A DNA stretch of 64,000 nt, from contig CAWENB010000004.1 of the NCBI GenBank assembly GCA_963810525.1, positions 1 through 64,000 of the forward strand. The letters are read 5' to 3'. Position numbers and translations under genes: made by a program. This document shows, in pieces, positions 51,918 through 62,024 of the stretch. The notes below the pieces were generated by a model, which saw only the letters and a program-made list of their open reading frames with translations, was not told the DNA's origin and ran no database searches. This stretch comes from JAICLK01 sp963810525. Lineage in GTDB: Bacteria > Patescibacteriota > Saccharimonadia > Saccharimonadales > UBA4665. How positions within the stretch are numbered: position 1 is the first letter of the stretch; each line of letters starts with the position of its first letter.

Positions 51918-53078
51918 TCATTTGCCAATAAGCCCAATCAACTCCTCTTGCCTTTCAGGGCTACCAAAACTAGGATCCAATTCTTGACTAGGGCCAACCA
52001 TATACCTCCCGCTGGTTAGAGGCTTGGCAAGAATAATTCGTTTTATGCAATAGGCAATATATATACCGGCCAAAGCTGCAGCTCCACCCAGCTGAGGCCA
52101 ACTAGGCAAGGTTTTACCGAGCTCAGCGAGGGAGCGTAACATTTCCGGGGTGGTATTCTCAAGCCCAATAAAGTACTGCCCAATCAATCCGGCCAGCTCT
52201 TGTCGCGATAGGCTATCCGATTTCAATATTTGCTCTACTATTAGATCCGGGATGCGTCCGTGTAGAATTGGTAGATTTTGTTCAAGGTCATATCGCTCGA
52301 TATCTAGAATTATGTCATTACTGTTGTCCGCCGCCATGAGCACCGGTAACATTAGTTCCCGCGCCCGCAAACGAAGTTTCACCTTCATTCGTAAGGTGTC
52401 CATTTCGTCCACAACCACATCCGGATTATGAAAGGTGAGAAGCTTTTCCAAATTTCCCGTCGTGCAGACCGTCTTTAACTTGCACTTGCTCAATAAACGG
52501 ATCTGTCTCGCTTATAAGTTTGGCGACAAAATCCACTTTGTCGTGCTCTGACATCATCGGTATTTAGCACGAATTCTGTTGAGGTTGGTCGGCTCAATAA
52601 CGTCCATGTCGATAAGAATAAATTTGCCGCCAATGCCTTGTGAAATCAGCGCCTCCACTATGTTGCTGCCGACGCTCATGCCGGCGATGAGTACCGTTGC
52701 GTCAAACAGTTTTTGTTGTTCTTCGTGCGTTACGAGGTTTCGATTGCGAGCTGTCTTTAGCAATCTTAAATCTTCTTTAGCCGGAAATCGGACCAAGCTG
52801 CCAGACCAAGGGTAAAAAACCCAATAGCCATAGTTGTCTGGCTGGCCACCAGTCATCTCCTGTTTAAAAGCTGCCACTTCGCTGGCAATTTTGTTATCTT
52901 TCTTTGCTGGGAAAGCGATATCGAAAAGTTCACTAAAGGCAAGGTCAAGCTCGTCAAATACAGCCTTTATTCGCTTTTGCGTCTTAAGTTCAGTTACGAC
53001 ATGCCCGGTCGATGGATCACTAAGCGCCAATAACATTGGTTGTTGCCATGCATGATCTCGCATCGAAGTCGTATCCAT
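51918..53078 (-). pseudogene. ThiF/E1-like adenylyltransferase, three frameshifts
   Basis: Frame 1 (53078-52554): a helical N-terminal extension, then the Rossmann start TVLIAGMSVGSNIVEALISQG, ILIDMDVIEPTNLNRIRA (NLNR with the adenylation Arg). Short pieces DDVR and HDKVDFVAKLISETDPF continue in other frames between about 52545 and 52485. The last frame (about 52470-51918) has NPDVVVDEMDTLRMKVKLR, PVLMAADNSNDIILDIERYD, and a C-terminal hydrophobic segment. Assembled, about 385 residues: an E1/MoeB/ThiF-type enzyme. Ends adjoin the AMP-ligase gene (3 nt). Confidence 0.7.
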
Positions 53079-53081
53079 AGT

Positions 53082-54606
53082 CTATGAAGCTTTCACCCAC
53101 TTCAATTTCACATCTGTTCGGAATTTTTCATCACCAAATCTATATAATTCTACCTTAGGGGTAGTTTTCTTGGCGCCTAATGCCCTGCTAACTTCAGCGA
53201 ATTCCGTATTAACGACTTGCAAGTGACTATATAAAGCACTCTGCAACTTTTCACTTAATTGTAACGTCGGACTAATACTGTGCTGAAGCTCTATTTCAAG
53301 TTTAATAAGTGGGTCAAGTGTCTCATCATAATCCAATGACATGATAAACTTTCCACTGCAGACTTCGGACCACTCCTTCATTTCTAGTAGTCCCCTAACA
53401 TTCTCTGGGTAAACTTTGGCACCGTAGACAGGCACCGTTTGGTCGCTCTTTCCATAAATACATACGAACGGTAATTGCCACATTGAATTGCTGCCAGCCA
53501 GTGTGTGTATGTGATCCTGTGGAATATTTTGAGCTCTTCAAAATATCTAGCATTTTTCCGTAGCTCCAGATGTTACCATGGTCGTGGATATTATATCTGA
53601 CAAGTGGTATCCCGCCGTTGGCAGTAAAGACAAGCTCACCATTATCAAACTCTTCGAAGTACTTAAGCCAGGGATAGTATTGTCCGAGCGTCGGCGTGCG
53701 GCGAGCTGGAAAAAGTTCATCCCATAACTTTCTGTGCCCGTTTGCGCAACGCCTTATGGCAATCGACAGTGGAGTTTCGTGACCGACTATCGCCGCATCA
53801 GCCGTGCCAATAATATTTACGCTATCATTTATTGGGTCTGTTGAGCCTACTGCACTCAGAAGGTAATTACGAAACTCCTCACTGAAAGTCTCGGCAGCAC
53901 AAAAGAACTTGATATTATACGCCTTCCAGTTTACTCCTCGTTGAGCACCGGTATCGATTATTTCTTTGGCAAATGGCGGATAGGCTCCAATGATTGTCTG
54001 TTCGTAATACTGGCTTAAGCTCAACACTAGCTCAATGATTTCATCCTTGTTGTATCCTGGAGTTAGCAAGGTGGCCGGATTGCTGTCGGCAAAAGCAAGG
54101 CTGGCCGTTAGATTGAACGTGCCACCGACCCAAGAACCGAGTGCGAAGCCGCCGATAATTAAAGTCTTTTTGCGATCACACTGGAAAAATGTTTTGTAGA
54201 TATTGCCGTAAATATAATTAACTTCATGTTCTTGCTCGGACCCTCGAGGCCAATAATACGGCTTACCGCTTGACCCTGAACTGCGGGAAATCATTTTCTG
54301 GCGCGACAGGTCGCCATCCCATACCAGTTTGTCGAGCGGATATTTGCGCAGATAATTTTCTTTATCTACGTAGGGGAGCTGGCGGAAATCATCAATGGTT
54401 TTAATCGAGGACGCGCATATGCCATTTTCACGCAAAAATTCCTTATAGGCTGGGACGTGCAGGCATACCTTCCGAAATCGTGCCAAAGCTTTTTGCTCCG
54501 CGAACTGTTTTTGCTGGCGAGCAAAACTATCATCCGTAAACAGTTCAATCGGTACGTTAAGGTTCCGCTGATTGAGGATATTCCTAGAGGTCGCCGTATT
54601 TGCCAT
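53082..54606 (-). pseudogene. PaaK-like AMP-dependent ligase, frameshifted
   Basis: Frame 1 (54606 to about 53535): KALARFRKVCLHVPAYKEFL (typical PaaK start), the phosphate loop ISRSSGSSGKPYYWPR, IIGAYPPFAKEI, FFCAAETFSEEFRN and GGIPLVRYNIHDHG. The frame changes near 53535 and continues KNIPQDHIHTLAGSNSMWQLPFVCIYGKSDQ, ending in the C-terminal lid. One missing or extra base explains the break; total about 505 residues. It activates a carboxylate as acyl-AMP. Middle of three genes with the methyltransferase and the ThiF protein. Confidence 0.78.
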
Positions 54607-54609
54607 CGT

Positions 54610-55416
54610 TTACTTTTCTGCTACCGCAATCAACTGAGAGGAACTATCGCTATAAGGTGTGCCGTGCCAGTCGCCGTAACAATTAACCTTGCTAAAACCG
54701 ACTGATTTGCAGAATTCTTCCCACTCAGACGCCGTGTAAAGCCGTACGGAGTAGGGCGTCAGCTTTTGCTCAAGCGTACCGTTTTCGTCTAACAAATCCC
54801 AGGTACCGTCTTCCCGTTTGGTGACTTTATTGTATTGCCTACGCAGCTCAAGTTTCTTGCCCGTCACCAGATTCCGTATCTGGTGATTTTTCAGTTCACC
54901 ACTCACGAGGCGCGGCACCGTGACGTGAGTGTGCATTAAGAAACGGCCGCCAGGCTTCAACGCGCGGGAAAAGGCCTCTGCAACCTTCTGGTTTTCCCCG
55001 TCAGTCTCGAAAAAGCCGAACGAATAAAACATATTGATGAGCGCGTCGAATTCGCCGTCAAAATTGAGATCGCGCATGTCTTGCTTTATAAAATGACAGT
55101 TCGCCATTGGAGAACTTTCGAGGGCCGCGCGGTCTAATTCCAGAAACCGCTCGTTGATGTCCGCTCCCGTTACGTCAATACCCTTTCGGGCCAGGGCGAG
55201 GCTGTGCCGACCATAGCCACACGGACAATCCAGCAGCTTGTCTCCAGGCGATATACGGCAGAGTCTGATGACCCCCTCTGCCTCTTCTTCCGTTCTGTCT
55301 TCAAGAGATATTGATGCATTAAGATGGCCTTCGTAGGAGTTATCCATTTCCTTATAAATATCACCGAAGAAGCCGCCTTGGCTCTCCCACCATTCCGTAG
55401 CTTGTCCTTGAGCCAT
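54610..55416 (-). CDS. SAM-dependent methyltransferase (class I)
   Basis: 268 residues. Motif I LLDCPCGYGRHSLALA, acidic DVTGADIN, post-I HFIKQDMRDLNF, and FDALINMFYSFGFF. C-terminal half has a beta-rich cap with LYTASEWEEFCKSVGFS. Substrate is a small molecule or peptide product. Likely first gene of the ThiF/ligase operon (3 nt to the next). Confidence 0.88.
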   Translation of the reverse strand: MAQGQATEWWESQGGFFGDIYKEMDNSYEGHLNASISLEDRTEEEAEGVIRLCRISPGDKLLDCPCGYGRHSLALARKGIDVTGADINERFLELDRAALESSPMANCHFIKQDMRDLNFDGEFDALINMFYSFGFFETDGENQKVAEAFSRALKPGGRFLMHTHVTVPRLVSGELKNHQIRNLVTGKKLELRRQYNKVTKREDGTWDLLDENGTLEQKLTPYSVRLYTASEWEEFCKSVGFSKVNCYGDWHGTPYSDSSSQLIAVAEK

Positions 55417-55559
55417 ATTTTTTGTCCTTACTTACGATTGTTACATTATGCCATACGAAGACTATTAGACAAATGGTCAACACCTGTCACCCTCCGATAA
55501 CTCAAGTTGCCATAACGGGAAAAGGGTTGTACATTTGAAGCTAAGGTTTTTAAAACAGC

Positions 55560-56729
55560 ATGTCGCTCATTGCCCAACGATTAAGTTACTTCGATAGCAG
55601 CGATTTTCGCGATGCCATTAAGAAGCAGTCACTACTCACGGATCCCGTAGATTTAAGTATCGGCGTACCAGAAGAATTGACGCCGGTACATGTTAAGGCC
55701 GCAGCGTTCAAAGCTATTGCCGACGATAAAACAACCTACACGCCCGCGAATGGCATCCTGGAGTTACGTGAAGCTCTCGCGCACAAACTGCAGACGGAGA
55801 ATAATATCCCTTGCGATGCAAACAATGTCACTATCGTTCCAGGTTTAACCACAGGCCAACTGCTTGTTTACATGGCACTCCTTGACCCAGGTGACGAGGT
55901 TATATTGTTCGACCCTTACTACCCCCCGTACCCGCACCTTGCCAGTATGCTAGAGGCTCGCGTAGTCTATGTATCAACGCTGCCGAGTTTTCAGCCGGAT
56001 CTTGATGCACTTAAAGCAAGCATCACCGACAAAACCAAGTTAATCGTTATCAATTCACCAAATAACCCGACCGGCGCGGTGTACACTGAAGAAACTTTGC
56101 GAACTATTGCCGGCATCGCCAGTGCGCACAATATCACACTGATATCCGACGAAATCTATGAACACTTTGTGTACGATGGCAAACATTTCAGTGTCGGCAG
56201 CATATACCCGAACACTATCACTATGAACGGATTCTCGAAAGAGCATGCCATGACTGGTTGGCGGGTCGGGTACATTTGTGCACCGCAGCCGATCATCGAC
56301 GCCATCAATGAGTTGCAGCAATACGTGATCATGTCAAGCTCTTCGATTGCCCAGCACGCCGCCCTGGCAGCCCTTCAGCATAAGCCAACTGAACTGGTCG
56401 CACGATACCGAAAAAAGCGCGATATGGTAATGAAGCATTTGGGCAAACTTGGTTACAGCATCGAAGGGATGCAAGGCGCCTACTACGCATTCGTTAAGAC
56501 TCCGAATGATATTACAGACACTGAATTTGTTGAACGCGCGACGGCACACGGTCTTATCCTGGTACCAGGCCGTGCCTTCTCGACCTTGCATGGTTTTGTG
56601 CGCATATCGTATGGCGCCGATATTCGAACACTTGAAAAGGGCTTGGTTATATTAGAAAGATTATCGCGTGAACTCGGCACGCTGCAGCCTCTGGCTATAC
56701 CGAATGTTCCAACTGCAGTAGCAAAATGA
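55560..56729 (+). CDS. class I/II PLP-dependent aminotransferase
   Basis: 389 residues, aspartate aminotransferase fold. Motifs: TYTPANGILELREAL, INSPNNPTGAVYTEE, SDEIYEHFVY, Schiff-base Lys227 in NGFSKEHAMTGWRVGY, and the late Arg in FVRISYG. Amino donor unknown. No Shine-Dalgarno. Confidence 0.92.
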   Translation: MSLIAQRLSYFDSSDFRDAIKKQSLLTDPVDLSIGVPEELTPVHVKAAAFKAIADDKTTYTPANGILELREALAHKLQTENNIPCDANNVTIVPGLTTGQLLVYMALLDPGDEVILFDPYYPPYPHLASMLEARVVYVSTLPSFQPDLDALKASITDKTKLIVINSPNNPTGAVYTEETLRTIAGIASAHNITLISDEIYEHFVYDGKHFSVGSIYPNTITMNGFSKEHAMTGWRVGYICAPQPIIDAINELQQYVIMSSSSIAQHAALAALQHKPTELVARYRKKRDMVMKHLGKLGYSIEGMQGAYYAFVKTPNDITDTEFVERATAHGLILVPGRAFSTLHGFVRISYGADIRTLEKGLVILERLSRELGTLQPLAIPNVPTAVAK

Positions 56730-56758
56730 TACACTGGACGCATTAACAAGGAGCGGTC

Positions 56759-57130
56759 ATGGCGGCGAAAGTAGCGATTATCGAGGACGACCAGGCGATA
56801 TCGCAGATGTATCGTTTTAAATTCGAGGCCGAGGGGTACGAGGTCGAAACGGCCGAGAACGGCAAGTTGGGTCTTGAGCTCGCCGAAAAGATGCAGCCCG
56901 ATATCATTCTACTCGATCTCATGATGCCCGAAATGAACGGCGACGAAGTTCTGGCCAAAATCCGCGCAACACCTTGGGGCAAGCAGGTCAAAGTTATCAT
57001 CCTCACCAATATGGGCGAACAGGAAATCCCTGATTCAGTCCTGGCGCTCGGCATAAGCCGCCTTATCCTAAAAGCCGATATGACGCCGCGGCAAGTTGCG
57101 GAAGTGGTCAAAGCCGAATTAGCCAAGTAA
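56759..57130 (+). CDS. single-domain response regulator (CheY-like receiver)
   Basis: 123 residues, receiver only. Acidic pair Glu9/Asp10/Asp11 (IIEDDQ), phospho-acceptor Asp53 (LLDLMMPEMNG), Thr in ILTNMG and Lys in LILKADMT. No output domain, so it acts by binding a partner. AAGGAG 6 nt before the ATG; 10 nt from murL. Confidence 0.93.
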   Translation: MAAKVAIIEDDQAISQMYRFKFEAEGYEVETAENGKLGLELAEKMQPDIILLDLMMPEMNGDEVLAKIRATPWGKQVKVIILTNMGEQEIPDSVLALGISRLILKADMTPRQVAEVVKAELAK

Positions 57131-57140
57131 AATTAACTCG

Positions 57141-58496
57141 ATGGACCAAAACCAGTTTACCTATACGCAGTTCCGGCTGAGCGATGACCGCCGGAACGTA
57201 TTTCTTGAATACACGCTCCGGCATAACGGCGCTGAACATCACTTGAGCGAATCGCTGACATTTCCGGTGCCGCTTCTTAATAGCCCTCAGCAGCAAAGGA
57301 GTCTGCGGGCCCTGCACTTGGCGCTCGGCATCAGCTACTACAAAATCTTTCTGTCTCCGGTGATAACGCACCCCTACGCGATGGATGACGCAGAGGCAGT
57401 TTTCTGGAACGACGTCTGGCTGCACGGACTTGGTGAGTTTTTGTACGTCAACAAACTTTCTGCTGACCGGCTGGCTAAGTTCTCTGTGCAAAATGGAGCG
57501 AAGTTTACCGGTGATAACACGAGTACGACACAAGGCGCGCTGCTCGGTATCGGCGGCGGCAAAGACTCCATCGTGGCGGGAGAGTTACTAAAAGATTTGG
57601 GCGTACCGATAACCGGTTTCGTCATGGCTACCGGCGAACAGCTCGGACAATCTGCTGCTGTAGCCAAAGTTATGGGCGCCGAGCTGCAAGCTATCAATCG
57701 GCAGCTGGACAAACAATTGCTTGAATTGCAGGAGCAACCAGGAGCCTACAAAGGACACATTCCGATTTCGCTCATATTTGGTTTGGTCGGAACGGCATTA
57801 GCAATCGCGGACGGTTCCGCGTACGTAGTCGTCGCCAACGAAGCCAGCGCCAGTATCCCGCGCACGACATGGGGCGAGATGGCCGTGAACCACCAATGGA
57901 GCAAGTCATTCGAGTTCGAGACGAAACTGCAGCAATTCATCCACACGTCGATTTCTTCGCGTGTCACTTATTTCAGCGCCATCCGCCAGTTGACCTCAGT
58001 CGGCGTCGCCAAGCTATTCGCCCGTCTGCCACAATATTTCGAAGTGTTTACCAGCGATAATTATGTATTTCGGATTGATCCGGCGCGGCGGCCGGCCGGA
58101 CGCTGGAGCCTGGAAAGCCCGAAATCCCTCAGCAGCTACCTGCTGCTGACACCATGGCTGAGCGATTTTGACGTTCGGCGGATATTTACAATTGACTTTC
58201 TGGATGAGCCCTCACTCGAAAAGCTTTTCCTGGAGCTAACGGGCATCGAAGGCGAACCGCCGCTCGACTGCGTCGGCACGGTCGAGGAACTTGTATTGTC
58301 CGTCAACTTGCTCACCCAGGCGAATCGCTATCAGGATACGTTCCTCATGAAACTGGCCAAAAATCGCGGCGTGATTCGTGACGATGATTGGCAGCTAAGT
58401 CTACGAACTATGCTCACGTTGCAGACCGACAATGCCTTGCCGGAAGAGCTCAAAGAAGGTATTTCGAAGTACTTACAGGATAGGCTAGCGGTATGA
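57141..58496 (+). CDS. murL: UDP-MurNAc-L-Ala-L-Glu epimerase (MurL-like)
   Basis: 451 residues. The PP-loop ATPase motif GGGKDS is at 138-143 in GALLGIGGGKDSIVAGELL; VVANEASASIPRTTW and a histidine-free C-terminal half match the MurL group. Known from Xanthomonas, MurL converts the L-Glu added by MurD2 to D-Glu on the peptidoglycan precursor. Its stop overlaps the murD2 start (ATGA), which is the best support. No D-Glu racemase is visible here. Confidence 0.85.
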   Translation: MDQNQFTYTQFRLSDDRRNVFLEYTLRHNGAEHHLSESLTFPVPLLNSPQQQRSLRALHLALGISYYKIFLSPVITHPYAMDDAEAVFWNDVWLHGLGEFLYVNKLSADRLAKFSVQNGAKFTGDNTSTTQGALLGIGGGKDSIVAGELLKDLGVPITGFVMATGEQLGQSAAVAKVMGAELQAINRQLDKQLLELQEQPGAYKGHIPISLIFGLVGTALAIADGSAYVVVANEASASIPRTTWGEMAVNHQWSKSFEFETKLQQFIHTSISSRVTYFSAIRQLTSVGVAKLFARLPQYFEVFTSDNYVFRIDPARRPAGRWSLESPKSLSSYLLLTPWLSDFDVRRIFTIDFLDEPSLEKLFLELTGIEGEPPLDCVGTVEELVLSVNLLTQANRYQDTFLMKLAKNRGVIRDDDWQLSLRTMLTLQTDNALPEELKEGISKYLQDRLAV

Positions 58497-59755
58497 TGAA
58501 GTTTGACTTACATGAGCTTGACGGCAAAGACGTGGTATTTGTCGGTGTCGGCAAAGGACGCTCCATGGCCGGGCTAGAGCCGTTTTTGGACAAGTTCGCG
58601 CTCTATAAAAGCTTTATCGGCGTACACAAGCAAGACGGCCCGGAACCGTTGGCGTTTTTAAAAGATTACGATCCGGAAACTACCGTATTTTTCAAGAACG
58701 AGGCCATTCCTGGCGAAACAATGCCAGTCTCTTACATCACGCCGCTGCAGCTATTTTTGCGCCTGGCATGCGACAACAACCTCGTGACTGTCGGTATCAC
58801 CGGCACCAAAGGTAAAAGCACTACCACTGCGCTGACCACCGCAATCTTAGAACACGCCGGCAAAAAGGTCGTTTTGGCCGGCAACATCGGCGTGTCACCG
58901 CTGCCCGGGCTTGCGACCGCATCGCCGGACACCATTTTCGTGCTCGAACTCTCGAGTTACCAGCTGTCCGATCTCCGGGTGAGTCCGCATATTTCAGCCT
59001 GCCTCAATCTGTACAACGATCATAGCGACTGGCATGGGTCGACCGAAAACTACTGGGAAGCTAAGCACAACATCATGCGTTACGCCGGACCCAATGATGT
59101 CTTCATTTACAACCCTGCCTTTGCCGCCTTGCAGAAATGGGCCGATACGGCCGCGTGCAAAACCATTGCTATCAATCCTGACGAACAACTTGATCTATCA
59201 GGGGCGCAACTTTTCGGCGACCACAACAGACTGAACGCACTGGTGGCCAGAGAAATCACCCGACAATTCGACGTGCCGGACACAGCATGCCGGGAAGCCA
59301 TCAAAATATTCACGCCGCTCCGGCACCGCATGCAAACCATCGCCGTCAAAAACGACCTCACGTACATCGACGATGCCATCGGCATGACCCCGGAATCTAC
59401 CCTGGCAAGCTTGGCCGCCATCACGAATAACGTCAGGCCAATCGGCTGCCTGCTACTCGGCGGGCAGGACCGGAATTACGACTTCGGCGAACTCATGCGC
59501 AAAGTCGCAGAATACAACATCCCCCACCTTGTGTTATTCCCCGAAACCGAAGCAAAAATGAAGGCCTCCATGCCGCCCGACTATCATCCGGAAATCTTTG
59601 AAACCAAATCTATGCAAGATGCGGTACGGTACGCCTCCGAGCATGCTCCCGAGCGTTCGGTCGTACTGCTCAGTACCGCTGCGCCAAGCTACCTGCTATG
59701 GGACGATTTCGAAGACAAAGGCGATCAGTTCCAGGACGCGGTCAAGGCACTGTAG
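58493..59755 (+). CDS. murD2: UDP-MurNAc-L-Ala--L-glutamate ligase (MurD2-like)
   Basis: 420 residues of the Mur ligase family. P-loop GITGTKGKSTTT at 101-112, FVLELSSYQLSDL, NLYNDHSDWHGS with the metal His, LRHRMQTIA, and a C-terminal domain where canonical MurD has the DSKATN D-Glu site but here reads DDAIGMTPEST. That change and the pairing with murL favour the L-Glu-specific MurD2. Cytoplasmic cell-wall precursor synthesis. Confidence 0.88.
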   Translation: MMKFDLHELDGKDVVFVGVGKGRSMAGLEPFLDKFALYKSFIGVHKQDGPEPLAFLKDYDPETTVFFKNEAIPGETMPVSYITPLQLFLRLACDNNLVTVGITGTKGKSTTTALTTAILEHAGKKVVLAGNIGVSPLPGLATASPDTIFVLELSSYQLSDLRVSPHISACLNLYNDHSDWHGSTENYWEAKHNIMRYAGPNDVFIYNPAFAALQKWADTAACKTIAINPDEQLDLSGAQLFGDHNRLNALVAREITRQFDVPDTACREAIKIFTPLRHRMQTIAVKNDLTYIDDAIGMTPESTLASLAAITNNVRPIGCLLLGGQDRNYDFGELMRKVAEYNIPHLVLFPETEAKMKASMPPDYHPEIFETKSMQDAVRYASEHAPERSVVLLSTAAPSYLLWDDFEDKGDQFQDAVKAL

Positions 59756-60565
59756 CTACTTATCGCTGCGCATGCGGGCGGCGTGGATGACGTTATCGAA
59801 CAGGGCGCAGACAGTCAGCGGTCCGACGCCGCCTTTCTTTGGGGTAAGCGTCAGATCATCCCGCTCATAGACTTCCGGTGCGAGATCGCCGACGGTCTTG
59901 CCTTCCTCGCCAGCCACGCCGGCATCAATCACCACAGCGCCGGGCTTGATCATGTCAGGGTACAAGACTGCCGGACTGCCGGTCGCGGTAATAATAACGT
60001 CGGCCGAGACGCTCACAGCCTTCAGGTCTTTGGTTTCGCGGTCTGCCACGCGCACGTCAATACCCGAATCCTTAAGCATACGTTCAAGCGGCGCTCCGAC
60101 CAGCTTGCCGCGGCCGACGAGAAGCACTTCCTTGCCCGGTAGGTCGATGTTGTAGCCGGCCAGCAGCCAGAGAATCGCCATCGGCGTGGCCGGTTCAAAC
60201 ATCGGGTCTTTACCGAGGCCGTCCACGTCTTTCTCCGGAGCTACCAGGTTAACGATCTGCTCGGTATCGTCCGGCCGCTCCAACGGCAGCTGTACGATGA
60301 TACCGTGTACCGAATCGTCGGCGTTCAGCTCCTCTAACAATTTCGGCACCTTTTCCTGTGCAACCTGGTGAATATCGACCGCAATACCCAGATCCGCACC
60401 ATAGCGTTTTTTCATTCGTACGTAGATATTTATTACCGGATGGTCAATCGTCAGCACGATCGCCAATCGCGGTTGCACATTACGGGACTGCACTAGGCTC
60501 CGCACCTCATGCGCCTGCCGCTGCTTAATAAACCCGGCCAGCTCTTTACCGCTCAATAACTTCAT
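59756..60565 (-). CDS. folD: bifunctional methylene-THF dehydrogenase / cyclohydrolase
   Basis: 269 residues. Catalytic Tyr48 and Lys52 in INIYVRMKKRYG, GIIVQLPLERP, KDVDGLG, nucleotide-binding VLLVGRGKLVGAPL, and TPKKGGVGPLTV. Makes 10-formyl-THF and NADPH. Convergent with murD2, no gap (0 nt). Confidence 0.95.
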   Translation of the reverse strand: MKLLSGKELAGFIKQRQAHEVRSLVQSRNVQPRLAIVLTIDHPVINIYVRMKKRYGADLGIAVDIHQVAQEKVPKLLEELNADDSVHGIIVQLPLERPDDTEQIVNLVAPEKDVDGLGKDPMFEPATPMAILWLLAGYNIDLPGKEVLLVGRGKLVGAPLERMLKDSGIDVRVADRETKDLKAVSVSADVIITATGSPAVLYPDMIKPGAVVIDAGVAGEEGKTVGDLAPEVYERDDLTLTPKKGGVGPLTVCALFDNVIHAARMRSDK

Positions 60566-60775
60566 TAGTGGCTATTATAAGCTATGTTGCGTATAAGTGG
60601 ATAAACGGCTCATTCAACGCTCTGGCCTCTGTTGGATTTGTAAAAAGTACAATCCCCCCTTAACAAATCATTGGCATAAGAGTAATATACTATACTTAGA
60701 CAACAGCGTAATCGCTGCTCAACTGCTTTCGCTAACCATGCGGGAGTTTTTATTTAATCTCAAGGAAGATTCATT

Positions 60776-61366
60776 ATGGCTGATGTAGAACAGACATCTA
60801 TGATTGATTTTAATCAAGAAAGGTTCCACGATGACGAATTCGGTGTCGATCTTCTTGACTTGCCGTACGACCACTACGAGCGAAGAGGACTCCGAGACTT
60901 TGTAGATTTGCTTGCGGCAGGACATGACGCGGCGTTTGCTAGTGCAATGGAGCTTAATGATGGCCTGCGGGAAGGCCCGTTTGCTATTGCCGAGCGCGAA
61001 AGTGCCGCAGCACCGACAGTAACGGGTGAAGTTTTTCAGGCCACTGCCTATCCCCCCCTAGATGGCGATGCCGTGTTAGTAGTAAATGGACCGCGGGACG
61101 ATCGACGGACAACCGAGAAATATCCTGCATGGTTCCCGGAGGTCGAGCAACCGGTCGACGCAACCGACGATTGGCAACGCGGCTTAGCGACCGTCATAAG
61201 CATAGCGGGCAGGCAGCTCAGACAGCGAGCAAAAGAAGAGGTTGACAGAGCACAACCGGCCATTGAGTACGCCGCAGCAGGTGCAGTCGCCATTATTGCC
61301 TTTGGCGTGTTATTGGGCCGCGGATCGTGTATCGGCCCAATGTCTCTTTCAGAACGGGCAGATTAA
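60776..61366 (+). CDS. hypothetical protein with C-terminal hydrophobic segment
   Basis: 196 residues. Acidic N-terminal region with FHDDEFGVDLLDLPYDHYERRGL, an Ala-rich middle, and near the C-terminus IEYAAAGAVAIIAFGVLLGRG, probably a membrane anchor with a short tail. AAGGA 10 nt before the ATG. A promoter-like AT-rich stretch lies at 60660-60700. Unrecognised. Confidence 0.6.
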   Translation: MADVEQTSMIDFNQERFHDDEFGVDLLDLPYDHYERRGLRDFVDLLAAGHDAAFASAMELNDGLREGPFAIAERESAAAPTVTGEVFQATAYPPLDGDAVLVVNGPRDDRRTTEKYPAWFPEVEQPVDATDDWQRGLATVISIAGRQLRQRAKEEVDRAQPAIEYAAAGAVAIIAFGVLLGRGSCIGPMSLSERAD

Positions 61367-61388
61367 AGTATCTACACCAGAATCTGGC

Positions 61389-62024
61389 TTAGCTTAAAGA
61401 CCTTATGATCTTTGGCAACCTTCGGGTGGCGGTTGCGATTCCCATGCTATGGCCAATGCCAGGAACCTTGAATGTTATTACTCCAGGAATGCCCATGGTT
61501 TGACGAGGCACAACAGTATCCGTCCACTGTTGCACTGTAATGATTCGGCGCTTATCGGACTTGGTTAGCTTTGGTATGGCAACTTGGCCGCAATAGGTAA
61601 CGGAGTCAAAAAAGCGCTTGCTTTCCTTGGGCGTGCCAATATAGGCTACGCGCTCCAGAGTGCGCCGGTCCCACGACGGCAGCTCCGCTTCGTGAAGACG
61701 GCTGCTGAGTGTCACTGCGAACAATCGCCGATCATGCAGCTTACTCATGACATTCACCGCCAAGCTTCCTCCGGCGCTGGAGCCGACCAGCACTAGTTTG
61801 CCCTTCTGTTTCAGTATTTCTTTCGCACGCTCGGTCGTGTCCGCCAGTAAGTCATTAAGACTTTCTTTGGCATACCAATCGATATGCGCGTGCGTTAGAT
61901 ATATATTGTGCTTTGCTAAGAAATCGAACGCTGTCTGTTCGCGTTTTCGCGTCTTGCCGTTGCCAAGCCCGTTAAAATACAGCGCTTCGACCGTCGGTTC
62001 AGACGCTTCTTCAGATGTTGACAT
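61389..62024 (-). CDS. alpha/beta-hydrolase
   Basis: 211 residues from ATG 62024 (MSTSEEA), which overlaps the Nudix gene stop. Oxyanion segment YFNGLGNGK, nucleophile Ser in GSSAGGSLAVNVM, and His in GIGHSMGIA; the catalytic Asp is likely in QWTDTVVP. Esterase or lipase of unknown substrate. Last gene of the cluster. GGTT-rich 3' DNA, no terminator recognised. Confidence 0.82.
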   Translation of the reverse strand: MSTSEEASEPTVEALYFNGLGNGKTRKREQTAFDFLAKHNIYLTHAHIDWYAKESLNDLLADTTERAKEILKQKGKLVLVGSSAGGSLAVNVMSKLHDRRLFAVTLSSRLHEAELPSWDRRTLERVAYIGTPKESKRFFDSVTYCGQVAIPKLTKSDKRRIITVQQWTDTVVPRQTMGIPGVITFKVPGIGHSMGIATATRRLPKIIRSLS

